64,000 bases of DNA. Source: Thermoproteus uzoniensis 768-20 (GTDB lineage: Archaea > Thermoproteota > Thermoprotei > Thermoproteales > Thermoproteaceae). Both the position numbers and the translations under genes were made by a program. Below, piece after piece: positions 50,685 to 59,454 of the stretch; positions within the stretch are counted from its first letter, which is position 1; every line of letters begins with the position of its first letter. The notes under the pieces were generated by a model that saw only the letters and a list, made by a program, of their open reading frames with translations, ran no database searches and was not told where the DNA came from. The stretch is taken from positions 752,622-816,621 of the forward strand of contig NC_015315.1 of the NCBI RefSeq assembly GCF_000193375.1, given 5' to 3'.

Positions 50685-52214
50685 ATGGTCCGTTTAGGAG
50701 ATTTAGAGGTCGACCTATACGCCAACAATACCCCCGACGGCTATTTAGATGTCGAGGTCAGGCTGAGCGCAAGGGGCCGGGGGCCTGCGCCCGAGACCAA
50801 CACCGCCTTCGCCATATTGATAGACAAGTCGAAGTCTATGGCCGACTTCGACAAGCTGGCGCACGCCATAGAGGCCGCGAAGGGGCTCGTCGAGAGCATG
50901 GCGCCGGAGGACATAGTCGCCGTCTACGTCTTCGACGAGAAGGTCAAGGCCTTGGTCCCGCCAACCCCAGTCGAGAAGGCCAGGAAGATGTTGGGCAAGA
51001 TAGAGAAGATAAAGCCGGGGACCTACACCCTGCTCTACCAAGCCCTCCTCCAAGTCATAGACGACTTGAGGGGGATCAAGCGGGGCCTCCCGCTCATGCC
51101 GAGGAGGGCCGTCCCCGAGAACATCCCCAAGAGGATAGTGGTGATAACCGACGGGGAGCCCTGGCCCTACTACACCGAGGAGAGGTGGTACGAGCACCTC
51201 GGCAAGGCCGCGGCGAGGTACGGCATAACCATATCGGCTATAGGCATCGGCGACGACTACAACGAGAAGATACTCTACGCCCTAGCCAACAGCTCGGGCG
51301 GCGCCTGGTACCACATATCGCAGATACGCGACATATCGCAAGTGCTTGCCAACGAGCTCAGGAGGGCGAAGACCGTCGTGGCGAGGAGGCCCAAGATAGC
51401 GGTGGAGCCTTCGGGGGCCGAGCTCGTCGACGTGAGGAAGATAGGCGCCGTCGTGTCGCGGCTACCGGTATCCAAGGAGGTGGAGCTGGAGGACGTGGCG
51501 GCCGGCGACGTGATCAGCGCGGTCTTCAGATTCAAGACCACCTCGCCCGACTACCGCGTCGAGGTCTCAGTCACGACAGACGCCGGCACCTACCGCGACG
51601 TGGTGACGAGCGACAAGCTGACCCCCGACAGGACCGCCACGCTGACCCTATCCATGGCCCAAGAGCTGGAGAAGCTGGCGGAAGGCGGCGTCGTGAGCGT
51701 GGAGGTGCTTAGGGCCGTCTCGGAGACCCCCACGGCGCCCGAGCCCTTGAGGAGGAAGGCGCAGAGGCTCCTCGAGGCCGCGCCGTCGGGCGAGGGCAAG
51801 GAGGCCTTCTGGGAGGCCACAGTGACCCTCACACTGCCCGTCGAGGAGCAACAGCTCGAGGCCACCGCAGAGAAGCCGGCCCCCCAGACGCCCGCCCCGC
51901 AACAAGCGGGGAAATGCGTCTTGACCTGTATAGAGACTGGGAAGAGCATGGAGGTGCCGATCCCGGCCCTACTCGGCCGCGAGGACCTCCAACAGATAAT
52001 ACCGCCGGAGAAGGTCCCCTACATATCGCGCCGCGTCGGCGAGAGGGCCCACCTGGCGATCTATAGAGGAGAAGACGGGATATATATCAAAGACGCCGGC
52101 AGCAAAGGCGGGGTATACGTCGAGGGCAAAAAGGTGGCGGAGCCCCTGAGGCTGGCGCAAGGCGCCGTGGTGAACCTAGCCGGTGTCGTCAACATAAGAA
52201 TTGAATGTAGCTGA
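50685..52214 (+). CDS. vWA-FHA protein
   Basis: A 509-residue cytoplasmic protein. The N-terminal von Willebrand A domain (about residues 35-220) carries the MIDAS start DKSKSM and the later ITDGEPW. A beta-sandwich and helical middle (about 225-370) and a Pro/Gln linker (KPAPQTPAPQQAG) lead to a C-terminal FHA-like domain: LLGREDLQQIIPPEKVPYIS, then GERAHLAIY, and DAGSKGGVYVEG. In the latter, the Asn of the usual SxNG is Gly, so pThr binding may be weakened. vWA plus FHA partners are known from ArnB/ArnA, which control archaella in Sulfolobus; here control of the neighbouring filament machine is inferred. Confidence 0.88.
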   Translation: MVRLGDLEVDLYANNTPDGYLDVEVRLSARGRGPAPETNTAFAILIDKSKSMADFDKLAHAIEAAKGLVESMAPEDIVAVYVFDEKVKALVPPTPVEKARKMLGKIEKIKPGTYTLLYQALLQVIDDLRGIKRGLPLMPRRAVPENIPKRIVVITDGEPWPYYTEERWYEHLGKAAARYGITISAIGIGDDYNEKILYALANSSGGAWYHISQIRDISQVLANELRRAKTVVARRPKIAVEPSGAELVDVRKIGAVVSRLPVSKEVELEDVAAGDVISAVFRFKTTSPDYRVEVSVTTDAGTYRDVVTSDKLTPDRTATLTLSMAQELEKLAEGGVVSVEVLRAVSETPTAPEPLRRKAQRLLEAAPSGEGKEAFWEATVTLTLPVEEQQLEATAEKPAPQTPAPQQAGKCVLTCIETGKSMEVPIPALLGREDLQQIIPPEKVPYISRRVGERAHLAIYRGEDGIYIKDAGSKGGVYVEGKKVAEPLRLAQGAVVNLAGVVNIRIECS

Positions 52215-52269
52215 GCCTGCGTCGTCTGTCATAGAGCAAAATTAAAAAATTGCGCTCTAGCGAATCACT

Positions 52270-55200
52270 ATGTCTAATACTATAAAAGTGGCGGTTATAG
52301 TTCTATTACTGCTACTCGCCGCAACGCGTATATCGGCCGCCCAATCCACAAGCCAGCCAGTGGTCCAAGTCATAGAGCTACCCGGCACAATAGAGAACTG
52401 GATAGACACTACGTCATACAACTTCGTCCTCGGCCGCAACGCAGAGTATTGGTTGATGTTCGTGCTACCGAGCATAGACCAACAGACATTTGACAATGGC
52501 TTGATAAATGTCATAGCAATAGCAATACCGTACAGCCCTGATGACGAAAAAGTATTAGATAGTCTTATATCAACATTAGTTAATGATTTAGCGAATCAAC
52601 AATGGGATAATAATAAAATAGCATATGATCTGAATCAATTAAAAAGTTTTAGAAATATATTTTACCCATATGAAGCATTTAAAATAAAATTAATATTCAT
52701 AATACTTGTACATACACAAGGTCTATTTGATATATTTAGCGATGTATTAAACACGCTAGCACAGAGTAAACCAGGGGCTGCCGCTGCGCCGTATACCTTA
52801 ACAATCCTTGAATATTTACATAAAAAATTAAATAATTGGTATAAAACATATCAAGATACTTTAAAATATGAATTACAAAATGAATTAAAAAATATTAATC
52901 TTTATGTAGAAAGTAAAAACAACATTGATGGTTATTACACTCTTAAGTATGGTATTGACATAAATAATCAACAAAATAATATTGACATAAATAATCAACA
53001 AAATAATCCATATATCTATGTTTATATTAATGTAAAATACACAGGACAATATCAGTGTACAGTGACCAGCTTTGAAATTGATAATTTTGACCAAATCGAT
53101 GGTTATTATCTTGATGATATAATAACTTCACTTTCTAATAATGTGATTCTTGCTAATGATAAATTTATCGATTCAGTTTTTGCTACAGTCGATCCAAAGA
53201 TTATTCCAAATATAATCAATGACATAAATTATAATCTTAAAAATTATTATGAAAATCTCTATAAATCGTATATTCTTTATAAGCTAATCCACAATGTCCA
53301 GTCAGATGAATCTAGTCAATTAACTGCTTCTGGAAACTCAATTGATGATTGTATAAATTCCTTAAATCAAAATTTACCAAATTATATCAAAAATTATATC
53401 CAAAATATAATTCTTTCTCAATTTGAACATATATACAGTAACTTGGATAATCAATTAAATACTTCTCCTCTGCAAAATTCTCTAAGTCAAACCTTTAGTA
53501 AAACAATTTCTTCTAAGTTATCTAATGATGTTGCGAATGAACTTAATAATATGCTTTCTACCGATTTAAATATTAATGTTGATAACACTATTGCTTCATA
53601 TATTAGTGGTACTGCTTCTAGTTGTATTTCTAAATATGTCGATAAATTCTTTAAAGAATCTGTAAAAGAATCTGTAACTGAGTTTTTTGCCACATTGCCT
53701 GGCGCTAATGTGGTGCTGATATTGGCAAACGGAATTGTGGGCGCTTTAAGTAACGAGATAACGATTAGCGGCAACATAAAAGTCTCTAAACTATGGACTC
53801 CAGATGAATCAATAGGTAAGTCAATAAGCATACCTGTCTTCAATGTTACAGATAGTGCGACATGTAGAGCCCAGTACGAGCCGCTTTCGGCATCTTTTGT
53901 GAGTAGCCCGTCTTTAGGCGAGGCGCTTTTCGCCGGCGTTAAGGGATTCTTGAGTGCGGTGGCCGATATGTTTGTGCCAGGTAGTAAAGGGATAATTGAT
54001 ATGATCCCAATAGTCCGCGAGATTAATCTACCAGAGGATAATCTACAGAATAATCCACCCGAAAGGTATTACTTCGCAGTTCCTGCGGTTCCGGGAATAT
54101 ACAATATTACGATCACTTACGACGCTACCAGTCTATTGCAGAGCTTTATAGACAGTTTTAAAAAGAGTGTAGCTAATGAACTAGAAGGATTAAGTTATAC
54201 TAGCGATATTCAAAAAATTATAAATGATACAATATCTAGATATATAAATAAGGGTGAAATAAAATTCAATTCCCTTTCTATTAATAGTAATCAAGAAGGT
54301 AAATTAAGTATCTATATTGTTTCGGTGCCTCCATATGTTATCGGCAGCAAATATAATGATGATAAGTCTAATATAAACTATTTTAATTACAATCTTACCT
54401 TCGATTTCTGGTCGCTTGGAAGAGTATATATCTACGGTACGACGTTAGATAAATTAGGGAGTATCATAAGCAGTCTATGCACGCCACAGAGTTCCTCGCA
54501 GACAGCGGCAGGCCAGCCGTTGAGCAATCAGCCGCAATCATGCTCATCACAAAGTTCTGCATCCGGCGATATTTTATATAGCATATGTTCTAGTGCTGTG
54601 AACAGTTTATCCTGCCAGATTTCGCCAATATTATCGTCGAGCTTGGAAAGCTCAACAGGCGGCCTAACGGGCGGATCGTCTTCGTCTGAAGGCCCGACGG
54701 GCGAATCGTCTTCACTTAAATGCTCCATTGATCCCGGTAAGTTGGCCACGTTGGTTAGCAACACGATTGCCTCAAATATAATAAACCAAGTTACGAATTT
54801 CATACAGAATTCTATAAATAATATAGGAAATTATATTTGTGAGCAAATAGATGACTATGTTAATAATAAATTATCTGATACAGCAATGGAGATAGTAAAA
54901 CAGTTGTTTGGTCAGTATAGTATATTCAATGGGCTGGTAACCGAAAACCAAGTTCCAGATTCCATAAAAGGTCAACTATGTAGCTTGTCTATTATAGGTT
55001 ATTCCAAATTATATTTAATAAATCTATATCAAAGTATTACTGATGCTATGTATATACCTACATATTTCTTATCTATGTATCCCTTGACTACGCCTATACC
55101 CTCGCCGACGCAACGGCTTTGCTACGGCGTAAATGTTCCTTCCGGCTTTATATATTACAATATATCATCCGATAATCCCGAGCCAAATCTCTATAAAAAC

Positions 55201-55434
55201 ATAACTTTGCCTGTCCTCTTAGGCTTCAACGAATACTTCACCGCGTTGCGGGTGTACCCTGTGTTTGTGGTCAACGACAGCAAGTCGCTGAATCCCTATT
55301 ACGTCATTGTGCCATACTCGGCGCCGGCTAGAGAGCTCTTTGTGTTGGGGACTGTTGGCAATACAATAATATATAGTGATACTAATATTGTAAATGAAAT
55401 AAATAAACCATTTATATATATTAATATACATTAA
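52270..55434 (+). CDS. Giant AT-rich secreted protein
   Basis: A 1054-residue exported protein, not recognised. Signal peptide VAVIVLLLLLAATRISA; then very Asn-, Gln-, Ile-, Ser- and Tyr-rich sequence with long helical stretches, a GC-richer Ser/Gly/Thr linker (GGLTGGSSSSEGPTGESSS), and a C-terminal beta-rich part (LYKNITLPVLLGFNEYF). No membrane anchor at the end. Base composition differs sharply from the neighbours: 52801-52860 has 11 G/C in 60, against 38 in 60 at 51481-51540; the first 250 bases and parts of the last third are GC-normal. It contains a 27-base tandem repeat. Probable secreted substrate or sheath of the second filament machine (inference from position). Confidence 0.75.
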   Translation: MSNTIKVAVIVLLLLLAATRISAAQSTSQPVVQVIELPGTIENWIDTTSYNFVLGRNAEYWLMFVLPSIDQQTFDNGLINVIAIAIPYSPDDEKVLDSLISTLVNDLANQQWDNNKIAYDLNQLKSFRNIFYPYEAFKIKLIFIILVHTQGLFDIFSDVLNTLAQSKPGAAAAPYTLTILEYLHKKLNNWYKTYQDTLKYELQNELKNINLYVESKNNIDGYYTLKYGIDINNQQNNIDINNQQNNPYIYVYINVKYTGQYQCTVTSFEIDNFDQIDGYYLDDIITSLSNNVILANDKFIDSVFATVDPKIIPNIINDINYNLKNYYENLYKSYILYKLIHNVQSDESSQLTASGNSIDDCINSLNQNLPNYIKNYIQNIILSQFEHIYSNLDNQLNTSPLQNSLSQTFSKTISSKLSNDVANELNNMLSTDLNINVDNTIASYISGTASSCISKYVDKFFKESVKESVTEFFATLPGANVVLILANGIVGALSNEITISGNIKVSKLWTPDESIGKSISIPVFNVTDSATCRAQYEPLSASFVSSPSLGEALFAGVKGFLSAVADMFVPGSKGIIDMIPIVREINLPEDNLQNNPPERYYFAVPAVPGIYNITITYDATSLLQSFIDSFKKSVANELEGLSYTSDIQKIINDTISRYINKGEIKFNSLSINSNQEGKLSIYIVSVPPYVIGSKYNDDKSNINYFNYNLTFDFWSLGRVYIYGTTLDKLGSIISSLCTPQSSSQTAAGQPLSNQPQSCSSQSSASGDILYSICSSAVNSLSCQISPILSSSLESSTGGLTGGSSSSEGPTGESSSLKCSIDPGKLATLVSNTIASNIINQVTNFIQNSINNIGNYICEQIDDYVNNKLSDTAMEIVKQLFGQYSIFNGLVTENQVPDSIKGQLCSLSIIGYSKLYLINLYQSITDAMYIPTYFLSMYPLTTPIPSPTQRLCYGVNVPSGFIYYNISSDNPEPNLYKNITLPVLLGFNEYFTALRVYPVFVVNDSKSLNPYYVIVPYSAPARELFVLGTVGNTIIYSDTNIVNEINKPFIYINIH
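52954..53007 (+). repeat. 27-base tandem repeat, two copies
   Basis: ATTGACATAAATAATCAACA plus 7 more bases, repeated perfectly at 52954-52980 and 52981-53007, encoding twice a nine-residue IDINNQQNN unit. A copy-number change would keep the frame. Confidence 0.85.
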
Positions 55435-55435
55435 A

Positions 55436-56047
55436 TTAAGAAATTTTTAATATTATTTTTTCTGTACAATAAGTTTTCCAGAGCACGTAGGGCGTATTTC
55501 CCAATGTGCCGCATATCTGTTGCGAAATAGCTAGGCCTACTTGGCTAAGTGCTTGACATATACTAGAGGATTGTAGAGCGGACTCGGCGCTTGCTAATAA
55601 AAGATAGCCCAGCGTGCACTCGCTCACCTTTTCGGGGCTCGGCATGACGGCCCATGCCTTTATTGTGTAGACTCCGGGGGTCAGCGACGTGCAGCTCTGC
55701 GCGCCTGCCGACGTAACGACCTCGACGGATACGTCGGCCGTCACTACGCGGAGGCCGGCCGGGGTGAATATGGCTATACAAGTCGCGGCGTTGCACTGCG
55801 GGAGCGCGACGGAGGCGCACGTGGGCGGTGATGTGGGGCTGTATATGTACATCTGATAGCCTTGGGGCAACACGAGCACGGCTTCCCTCTCGGCTCCTAT
55901 GGGGGTGGCCAGTAGGTATTTCAGAGCGATGTCGACGTTTTCGGCGAAGACGGATCTTATGTTGTTCATGAGGTAGAGGTAGGTGCCGTATATCGCCAGA
56001 GTTACGGCGACCAGCAACGCCACTAGGAGGACGTAGGAGACGTTCAT
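55436..56047 (-). CDS. Pilin-like membrane protein 7 (last gene of minus operon)
   Basis: A 203-residue protein with an N-terminal hydrophobic helix (YVLLVALLVAVTLAIYGTYL), then an extracytoplasmic domain with at least eight Cys (TCASVALPQC, TCIAIF, SICQALSQ, QQICGTL), which suggests several disulfides. TadE/minor-pilin-like by topology only; no clear prepilin leader. It overlaps its upstream neighbour by 4 bases and ends 1 base from the end of the giant protein gene on the other strand. Confidence 0.65.
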   Translation of the reverse strand: MNVSYVLLVALLVAVTLAIYGTYLYLMNNIRSVFAENVDIALKYLLATPIGAEREAVLVLPQGYQMYIYSPTSPPTCASVALPQCNAATCIAIFTPAGLRVVTADVSVEVVTSAGAQSCTSLTPGVYTIKAWAVMPSPEKVSECTLGYLLLASAESALQSSSICQALSQVGLAISQQICGTLGNTPYVLWKTYCTEKIILKIS

Positions 56048-56853
56048 TGCCCGACGTTACAGGGAGCCATTATTATGGTGCCCGCTCCTTGCCCCACCGA
56101 TGCGACGGCTATCACGAGCTCGCACGTGCTCTGTTGGGCGAATTCGGGCGGGACGGCGATCTTTATCTCGTGTATCCCCGTGACGTTGAAGTACCATATG
56201 GCTTGGTCGGGGCTGAAGCCGCCGAGTGCTGGGAAGATCACCACGGTGGGCTGGCTCTCAGCCGACTGGCTCCCGGTCGATTCGCTCCCGGTCGACTGGC
56301 TTCCAGCAGACTGGCTCTCGATCAGGAAGGCGGCTCCGTACGTTATCAGCTTGACGGGGCGGTTGCCCGCGATCAGCTGGACCGTGGCCTTGACTCCGCC
56401 GAAAAAGCCGAGGCTCTTCGTCTCGACGGACACGTCTGCCTGCGAGTACGTGTAGGCGGTTATCCCGTCGTCGCATTTAACAGCGGCGTATATGCTCTTT
56501 ATGTACACCACACTAGACCCGGTCACATCTACATTCAATTCGGCTAGATCGCACCTTATGTTTCTGATCAACGCGTACTCGCCTGCCTTCTCCGTAAATA
56601 TGGCATTGAAGGTGTCTGTAAAGGCTTGCTTTATTGAATCGGCGTCCATGCTAGGGTTGCTTATCATCTGTGCTGTGGCGAGTATGGACTCCTCTACGGC
56701 GTTGTTCAGCATCTGCTGCACCTCCAGCTTGCGTATGGCGTAGTCCTCGATGGCGACCTCCGGCCCGAGGGTCCGTTTCGGCAACGTGATCAGCATAATC
56801 AGAGTGATGGCGAGGATCGTCGCCACTACCGCTATTGCTACTTGCCCCCTCAT
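56044..56853 (-). CDS. Pilin-like protein 6 with Ser-Gln repeat linker
   Basis: A 269-residue protein. Class III-like start MRGQVAIAVVATILAITLIM, a helix (IRKLEVQQMLNNAVEESIL), a first beta domain, then a flexible linker of five SQSAG/SQSTG-type units, then a second beta domain (AIWYFNVTGIHEIKIAVPPE). The N-terminus would be cleaved after Gly3 by a prepilin peptidase. Coupled by 4-base overlaps on both sides. The linker length may vary because its DNA is a 15-base tandem repeat. Confidence 0.72.
   Translation of the reverse strand: MRGQVAIAVVATILAITLIMLITLPKRTLGPEVAIEDYAIRKLEVQQMLNNAVEESILATAQMISNPSMDADSIKQAFTDTFNAIFTEKAGEYALIRNIRCDLAELNVDVTGSSVVYIKSIYAAVKCDDGITAYTYSQADVSVETKSLGFFGGVKATVQLIAGNRPVKLITYGAAFLIESQSAGSQSTGSESTGSQSAESQPTVVIFPALGGFSPDQAIWYFNVTGIHEIKIAVPPEFAQQSTCELVIAVASVGQGAGTIIMAPCNVGQ
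56249..56323 (-). repeat. 15-base tandem repeat, five units
   Basis: Units at 56249, 56264, 56279, 56294 and 56309, each close to GACTGGCTCCCGGTC on the plus strand, encode the SQSxG linker of the pilin-like protein. Imperfect copies. Confidence 0.8.
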
Positions 56854-57245
56854 GTCGACAACATCAAGACGACTATTCTGCCGTCGCCTCTGAGTATCAC
56901 GATTGAGGCGCCGTCGGCCGTCGAGGGGTTGAAGCCTCTCGTTATGGTGAATATCTTGCCGCCGGTCAGCGAAATGACGGTGAGGTTGTAGCCTATGTTG
57001 GGCGGTATAAGCGTCTCCAGCGCCGCGCGGGCGTACTGCGGATCGCCGCTGCCGCCTATGCCGTAGGCTATGGCGTATATCACCCCGCTCTCCGTCCAGT
57101 TCATCAGTATCCTCTGCGCGTCTAGCCTCAACGCGTAGTTCCCGCTGGTGTACTGGACCTTGAAGAGGTACTGGCTTAGGACGAGCGTCAGCACCAACGC
57201 TATGGCGATTAGGGCGGCCTCCAGCAACGCCGCCTGTCCCTTCAT
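56850..57245 (-). CDS. Pilin-like protein 5
   Basis: A 131-residue class III prepilin-like protein: MKGQAALLEAALIAIALVLT, with cleavage expected after Gly3 and a long hydrophobic helix, then RLDAQRILMNWTESGVIYAI and a compact beta domain ending in VVLMLST. The KGQ start is that of archaeal pilins. ATGA overlaps with both neighbours. Confidence 0.75.
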   Translation of the reverse strand: MKGQAALLEAALIAIALVLTLVLSQYLFKVQYTSGNYALRLDAQRILMNWTESGVIYAIAYGIGGSGDPQYARAALETLIPPNIGYNLTVISLTGGKIFTITRGFNPSTADGASIVILRGDGRIVVLMLST

Positions 57246-57727
57246 GGCCTCTCCAAAGTCGCCAGGACTGTGCCGTTGGGGAGGACTAGGAAGGCCTTGG
57301 CCGGCTCATTGACCAACTGCGACTGGCTGAGGCAGGGGAGCTGGCCGGTTGCGGCCGTCAAGGCGCTTGCCGGGATGACGTACGACGGAGAGGGCACCAG
57401 GAAGTAGTAGCCCCTGGGGTAGCCGAAGTACGTGGCGTTTATTAGGAGGGCCGGGAACCCCTCGGCTCTGTAGAGCTTGGCGTCCAGATTCGTGCACAGC
57501 ATGTAGTACGGCGTGAGCTGGACGGTGCCCCCCGGCAGATTAACGACGTAGAAATGGCTCGGCATGAAGTAGACTTTCTGGCCTGCGGCCATGGCGTCTT
57601 TCAAGACCTCGTATCTGCTCTTGAGCACGTCTAGGTACCCGTCTACGGTGGAGAGGAAGTTCGAAACGGTTAGGTATATCGCTACGATAAAAACAATGAC
57701 GAGGACGGTGGCTTCCACCACATTCAT
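57242..57727 (-). CDS. Pilin-like membrane protein 4
   Basis: A 161-residue protein: N-terminal helix VVEATVLVIVFIVAIYLTVS, helical neck, then a beta domain with two Cys (MLCTNLD, QLPCLSQ). The Glu at position 5 matches the Glu5 of many type IV pilins. No basic leader. 4-base overlap with the next gene; 27 bases from the gene before it, with an AT-rich gap. Confidence 0.68.
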   Translation of the reverse strand: MNVVEATVLVIVFIVAIYLTVSNFLSTVDGYLDVLKSRYEVLKDAMAAGQKVYFMPSHFYVVNLPGGTVQLTPYYMLCTNLDAKLYRAEGFPALLINATYFGYPRGYYFLVPSPSYVIPASALTAATGQLPCLSQSQLVNEPAKAFLVLPNGTVLATLERP

Positions 57728-57754
57728 GCAGTAAATAAGACAGCTATATTTAAA

Positions 57755-58282
57755 CTATTTTAGGTATATCTCTATAGTGGAGTCCTCTACCATTTCTCCC
57801 GCCTTGCAGTAGGTCGAGACGTAGTATACGTACTCGCCGTTGTCGACCTGGGCCTTTATCAGCCTCGGCGCCGGTAGGGCGAGGCCTTCCCCGCACGGCT
57901 TCCAGCCGACCACTCTCTTCAACGCCACTATCTCGGTGCCGGTGCCCGGCAGAATCGATATCTGGCGGGCCCACTGGCCTAGCTCAGTTGTGTTGAAGGA
58001 GCATTGAGCCGGCTCCCTGGTGTCGGTGCCCACAGTTATAACCACGACGTCTCCTCTGAGGTTAACCACGATTGGGTAGTAGAAATCCACGTAGCCTGTG
58101 TAGTTGCCCGGCTCGGCCCACGCAGACTGGGCCAGCACTTGCAGAAGCGTCTCGACCTCCCTACACGCCTCGTAGTTTATCTGGAAAACCGCGCCGTTAT
58201 ATACCGTAAATACATATAGGGCCGCCGCGATGCCTCCCAGGGCGAGGAGGACGTAGAGGAGGACTACCGAGGGGATCTCCAT
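57755..58282 (-). CDS. Pilin-like membrane protein 3
   Basis: A 175-residue single-helix membrane protein (SVVLLYVLLALGGIAAALYV) with an extracytoplasmic domain carrying four Cys (EACREVE, AQCSFNT, KPCGEG, TYCKAGE) and glycosylation sites. It starts MEIPSV, one base behind the previous stop. Not recognised beyond pilin/TadE-like topology and operon membership. Confidence 0.66.
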   Translation of the reverse strand: MEIPSVVLLYVLLALGGIAAALYVFTVYNGAVFQINYEACREVETLLQVLAQSAWAEPGNYTGYVDFYYPIVVNLRGDVVVITVGTDTREPAQCSFNTTELGQWARQISILPGTGTEIVALKRVVGWKPCGEGLALPAPRLIKAQVDNGEYVYYVSTYCKAGEMVEDSTIEIYLK

Positions 58283-58283
58283 A

Positions 58284-58856
58284 TCACTTAACTACGGCAG
58301 TCCTCACGTATATCTCCACGAACGCGGCGCTACCTCGATAGATCACGCCGCCGTTATATTTCACCTCGACCGTACAGGAATCGCCGTTCTGGGGCGTCAG
58401 CGTAGTCTCCGCCATAGACACAGTCTCGATAGTTACGGGGGAGCCGTAAATATATCCGGGCTTCAAGTTCGTTATGTCGGTGAAGGTCAGCGTTATGTAG
58501 TTTACTCCGTAGAGGACGCCGGTCGATATATACGCGCCGACGGGCTCTGCGGTGGTTTTTTGAAATATGGCGGAGAGGTCGGGCTCTATCTTGACCAAAT
58601 TACCCGGGTAGTCCGGCGTGAAGTACCATACAGGGTACTGCTGGGACCAGCGGCAGTTCGGCGAGGTCACCTCGACATAGATCTCCGTGGCGTAGAGGGA
58701 CTGCCTGAAGTTGTAGGTGTTGGCTACCTTGAGCAGTTGCCAGGACGGCTGGATGTAGTTAGCCGATTTGAGAAGAGGGAAAACTATGGAGGCGACGAAG
58801 TACGTAAGCCCGATTATCAAGAAGAAAAAAAGGAGCGTGGGTACTATTTCTTCCAT
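58284..58856 (-). CDS. Pilin-like membrane protein 2
   Basis: A 190-residue single-helix membrane protein: MEEIVPTLLFFFLIIGLTYF, then an extracytoplasmic beta domain (QQYPVWYFTPDYPGNLVKIE) with two Cys. Its start overlaps the previous stop by one base (TGATG). Topology and operon position suggest a minor pilin or a filament-anchoring subunit; the family is not recognised. Confidence 0.66.
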   Translation of the reverse strand: MEEIVPTLLFFFLIIGLTYFVASIVFPLLKSANYIQPSWQLLKVANTYNFRQSLYATEIYVEVTSPNCRWSQQYPVWYFTPDYPGNLVKIEPDLSAIFQKTTAEPVGAYISTGVLYGVNYITLTFTDITNLKPGYIYGSPVTIETVSMAETTLTPQNGDSCTVEVKYNGGVIYRGSAAFVEIYVRTAVVK

Positions 58857-59347
58857 CAGTGTACCGTTACGGGGTAGAGATCGGACCTGACGTTGCTAGA
58901 GCCGGAAGTATAATAGACGGCTAGGTAATATGTCTGGCCCGGGATAAGGTTACCGCTATAAGTGCAATAGAACGTGACTTCCTGGCCGGCTCCTACAGGT
59001 ATACTGAAGCTCTGAGACGAAGAGGAGGCCGAGCTGCTCGAGCTACTCTGAGATTGGCCAGGAGGATTACATTGTAGCTGAGGTGGTTGGCTACTAGATT
59101 GACTGCCAGTACCGTAAATTACTGCGCCCGTTATCTGGGTTGAGGCGCCCCCGACCTCTCTAACCGTGATGGATACGTCGTACTGCCCCGGCGAAAGCTG
59201 AGTCACCTCGGCGCTTTCTATGATTATCTTAGGATGTGGGTTGAAGAACCCGGAGAACATGGCCCAGAACATTAAGACGGCGACAATGCCTATAACAGTC
59301 AGCAACACTGTCACCACCACACCGCTTATTCCGGCTACTGCCCGCAT
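58856..59347 (-). CDS. Pilin-like protein 1 (first gene of minus operon)
   Basis: A 163-residue archaeal pilin: MRAVAGISGVVVTVLLTVIG, leader cleaved probably after Gly6, long hydrophobic helix, a beta strand domain (VTQLSPGQYDVSITVREVGG), a Ser/Gln-rich flexible insert (SQSSSSSSASSSSQS) and a final strand set. The ATG at 59347 is chosen over an upstream frame because a TATA box lies 24 bases before it. As first and best-promoted gene it may be the main subunit of the second filament. Confidence 0.8.
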   Translation of the reverse strand: MRAVAGISGVVVTVLLTVIGIVAVLMFWAMFSGFFNPHPKIIIESAEVTQLSPGQYDVSITVREVGGASTQITGAVIYGTGSQSSSQPPQLQCNPPGQSQSSSSSSASSSSQSFSIPVGAGQEVTFYCTYSGNLIPGQTYYLAVYYTSGSSNVRSDLYPVTVH

Positions 59348-59364
59348 ATCTCCTATATTTTGTT

Positions 59365-59435
59365 CCTTTATATAGTTTCTCCCGAGGCGGCACGACATAT
59401 GGGGTCTATTGATGTCTTAAAAAAGCATAAAAACC
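59365..59435. promoter_or_regulatory. Divergent promoters of the second filament locus
   Basis: CCTTTATATAG (59365-59375, read on minus) lies 24 bases from the ATG at 59347; CATAAAAACC (59426-59435, plus) lies about 25 bases from the ATG at 59455. The pilin-like operon and the ATPase-platform operon are thus set up as in the first filament locus. Confidence 0.6.
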
Positions 59436-59454
59436 AATTACCATTAAAAAGATT

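Noticed and set aside
52954-53007. CRISPR-like repeat
   Set aside because: Only two directly adjacent copies, in frame inside a gene, with no spacers. No CRISPR array was seen anywhere in the window.
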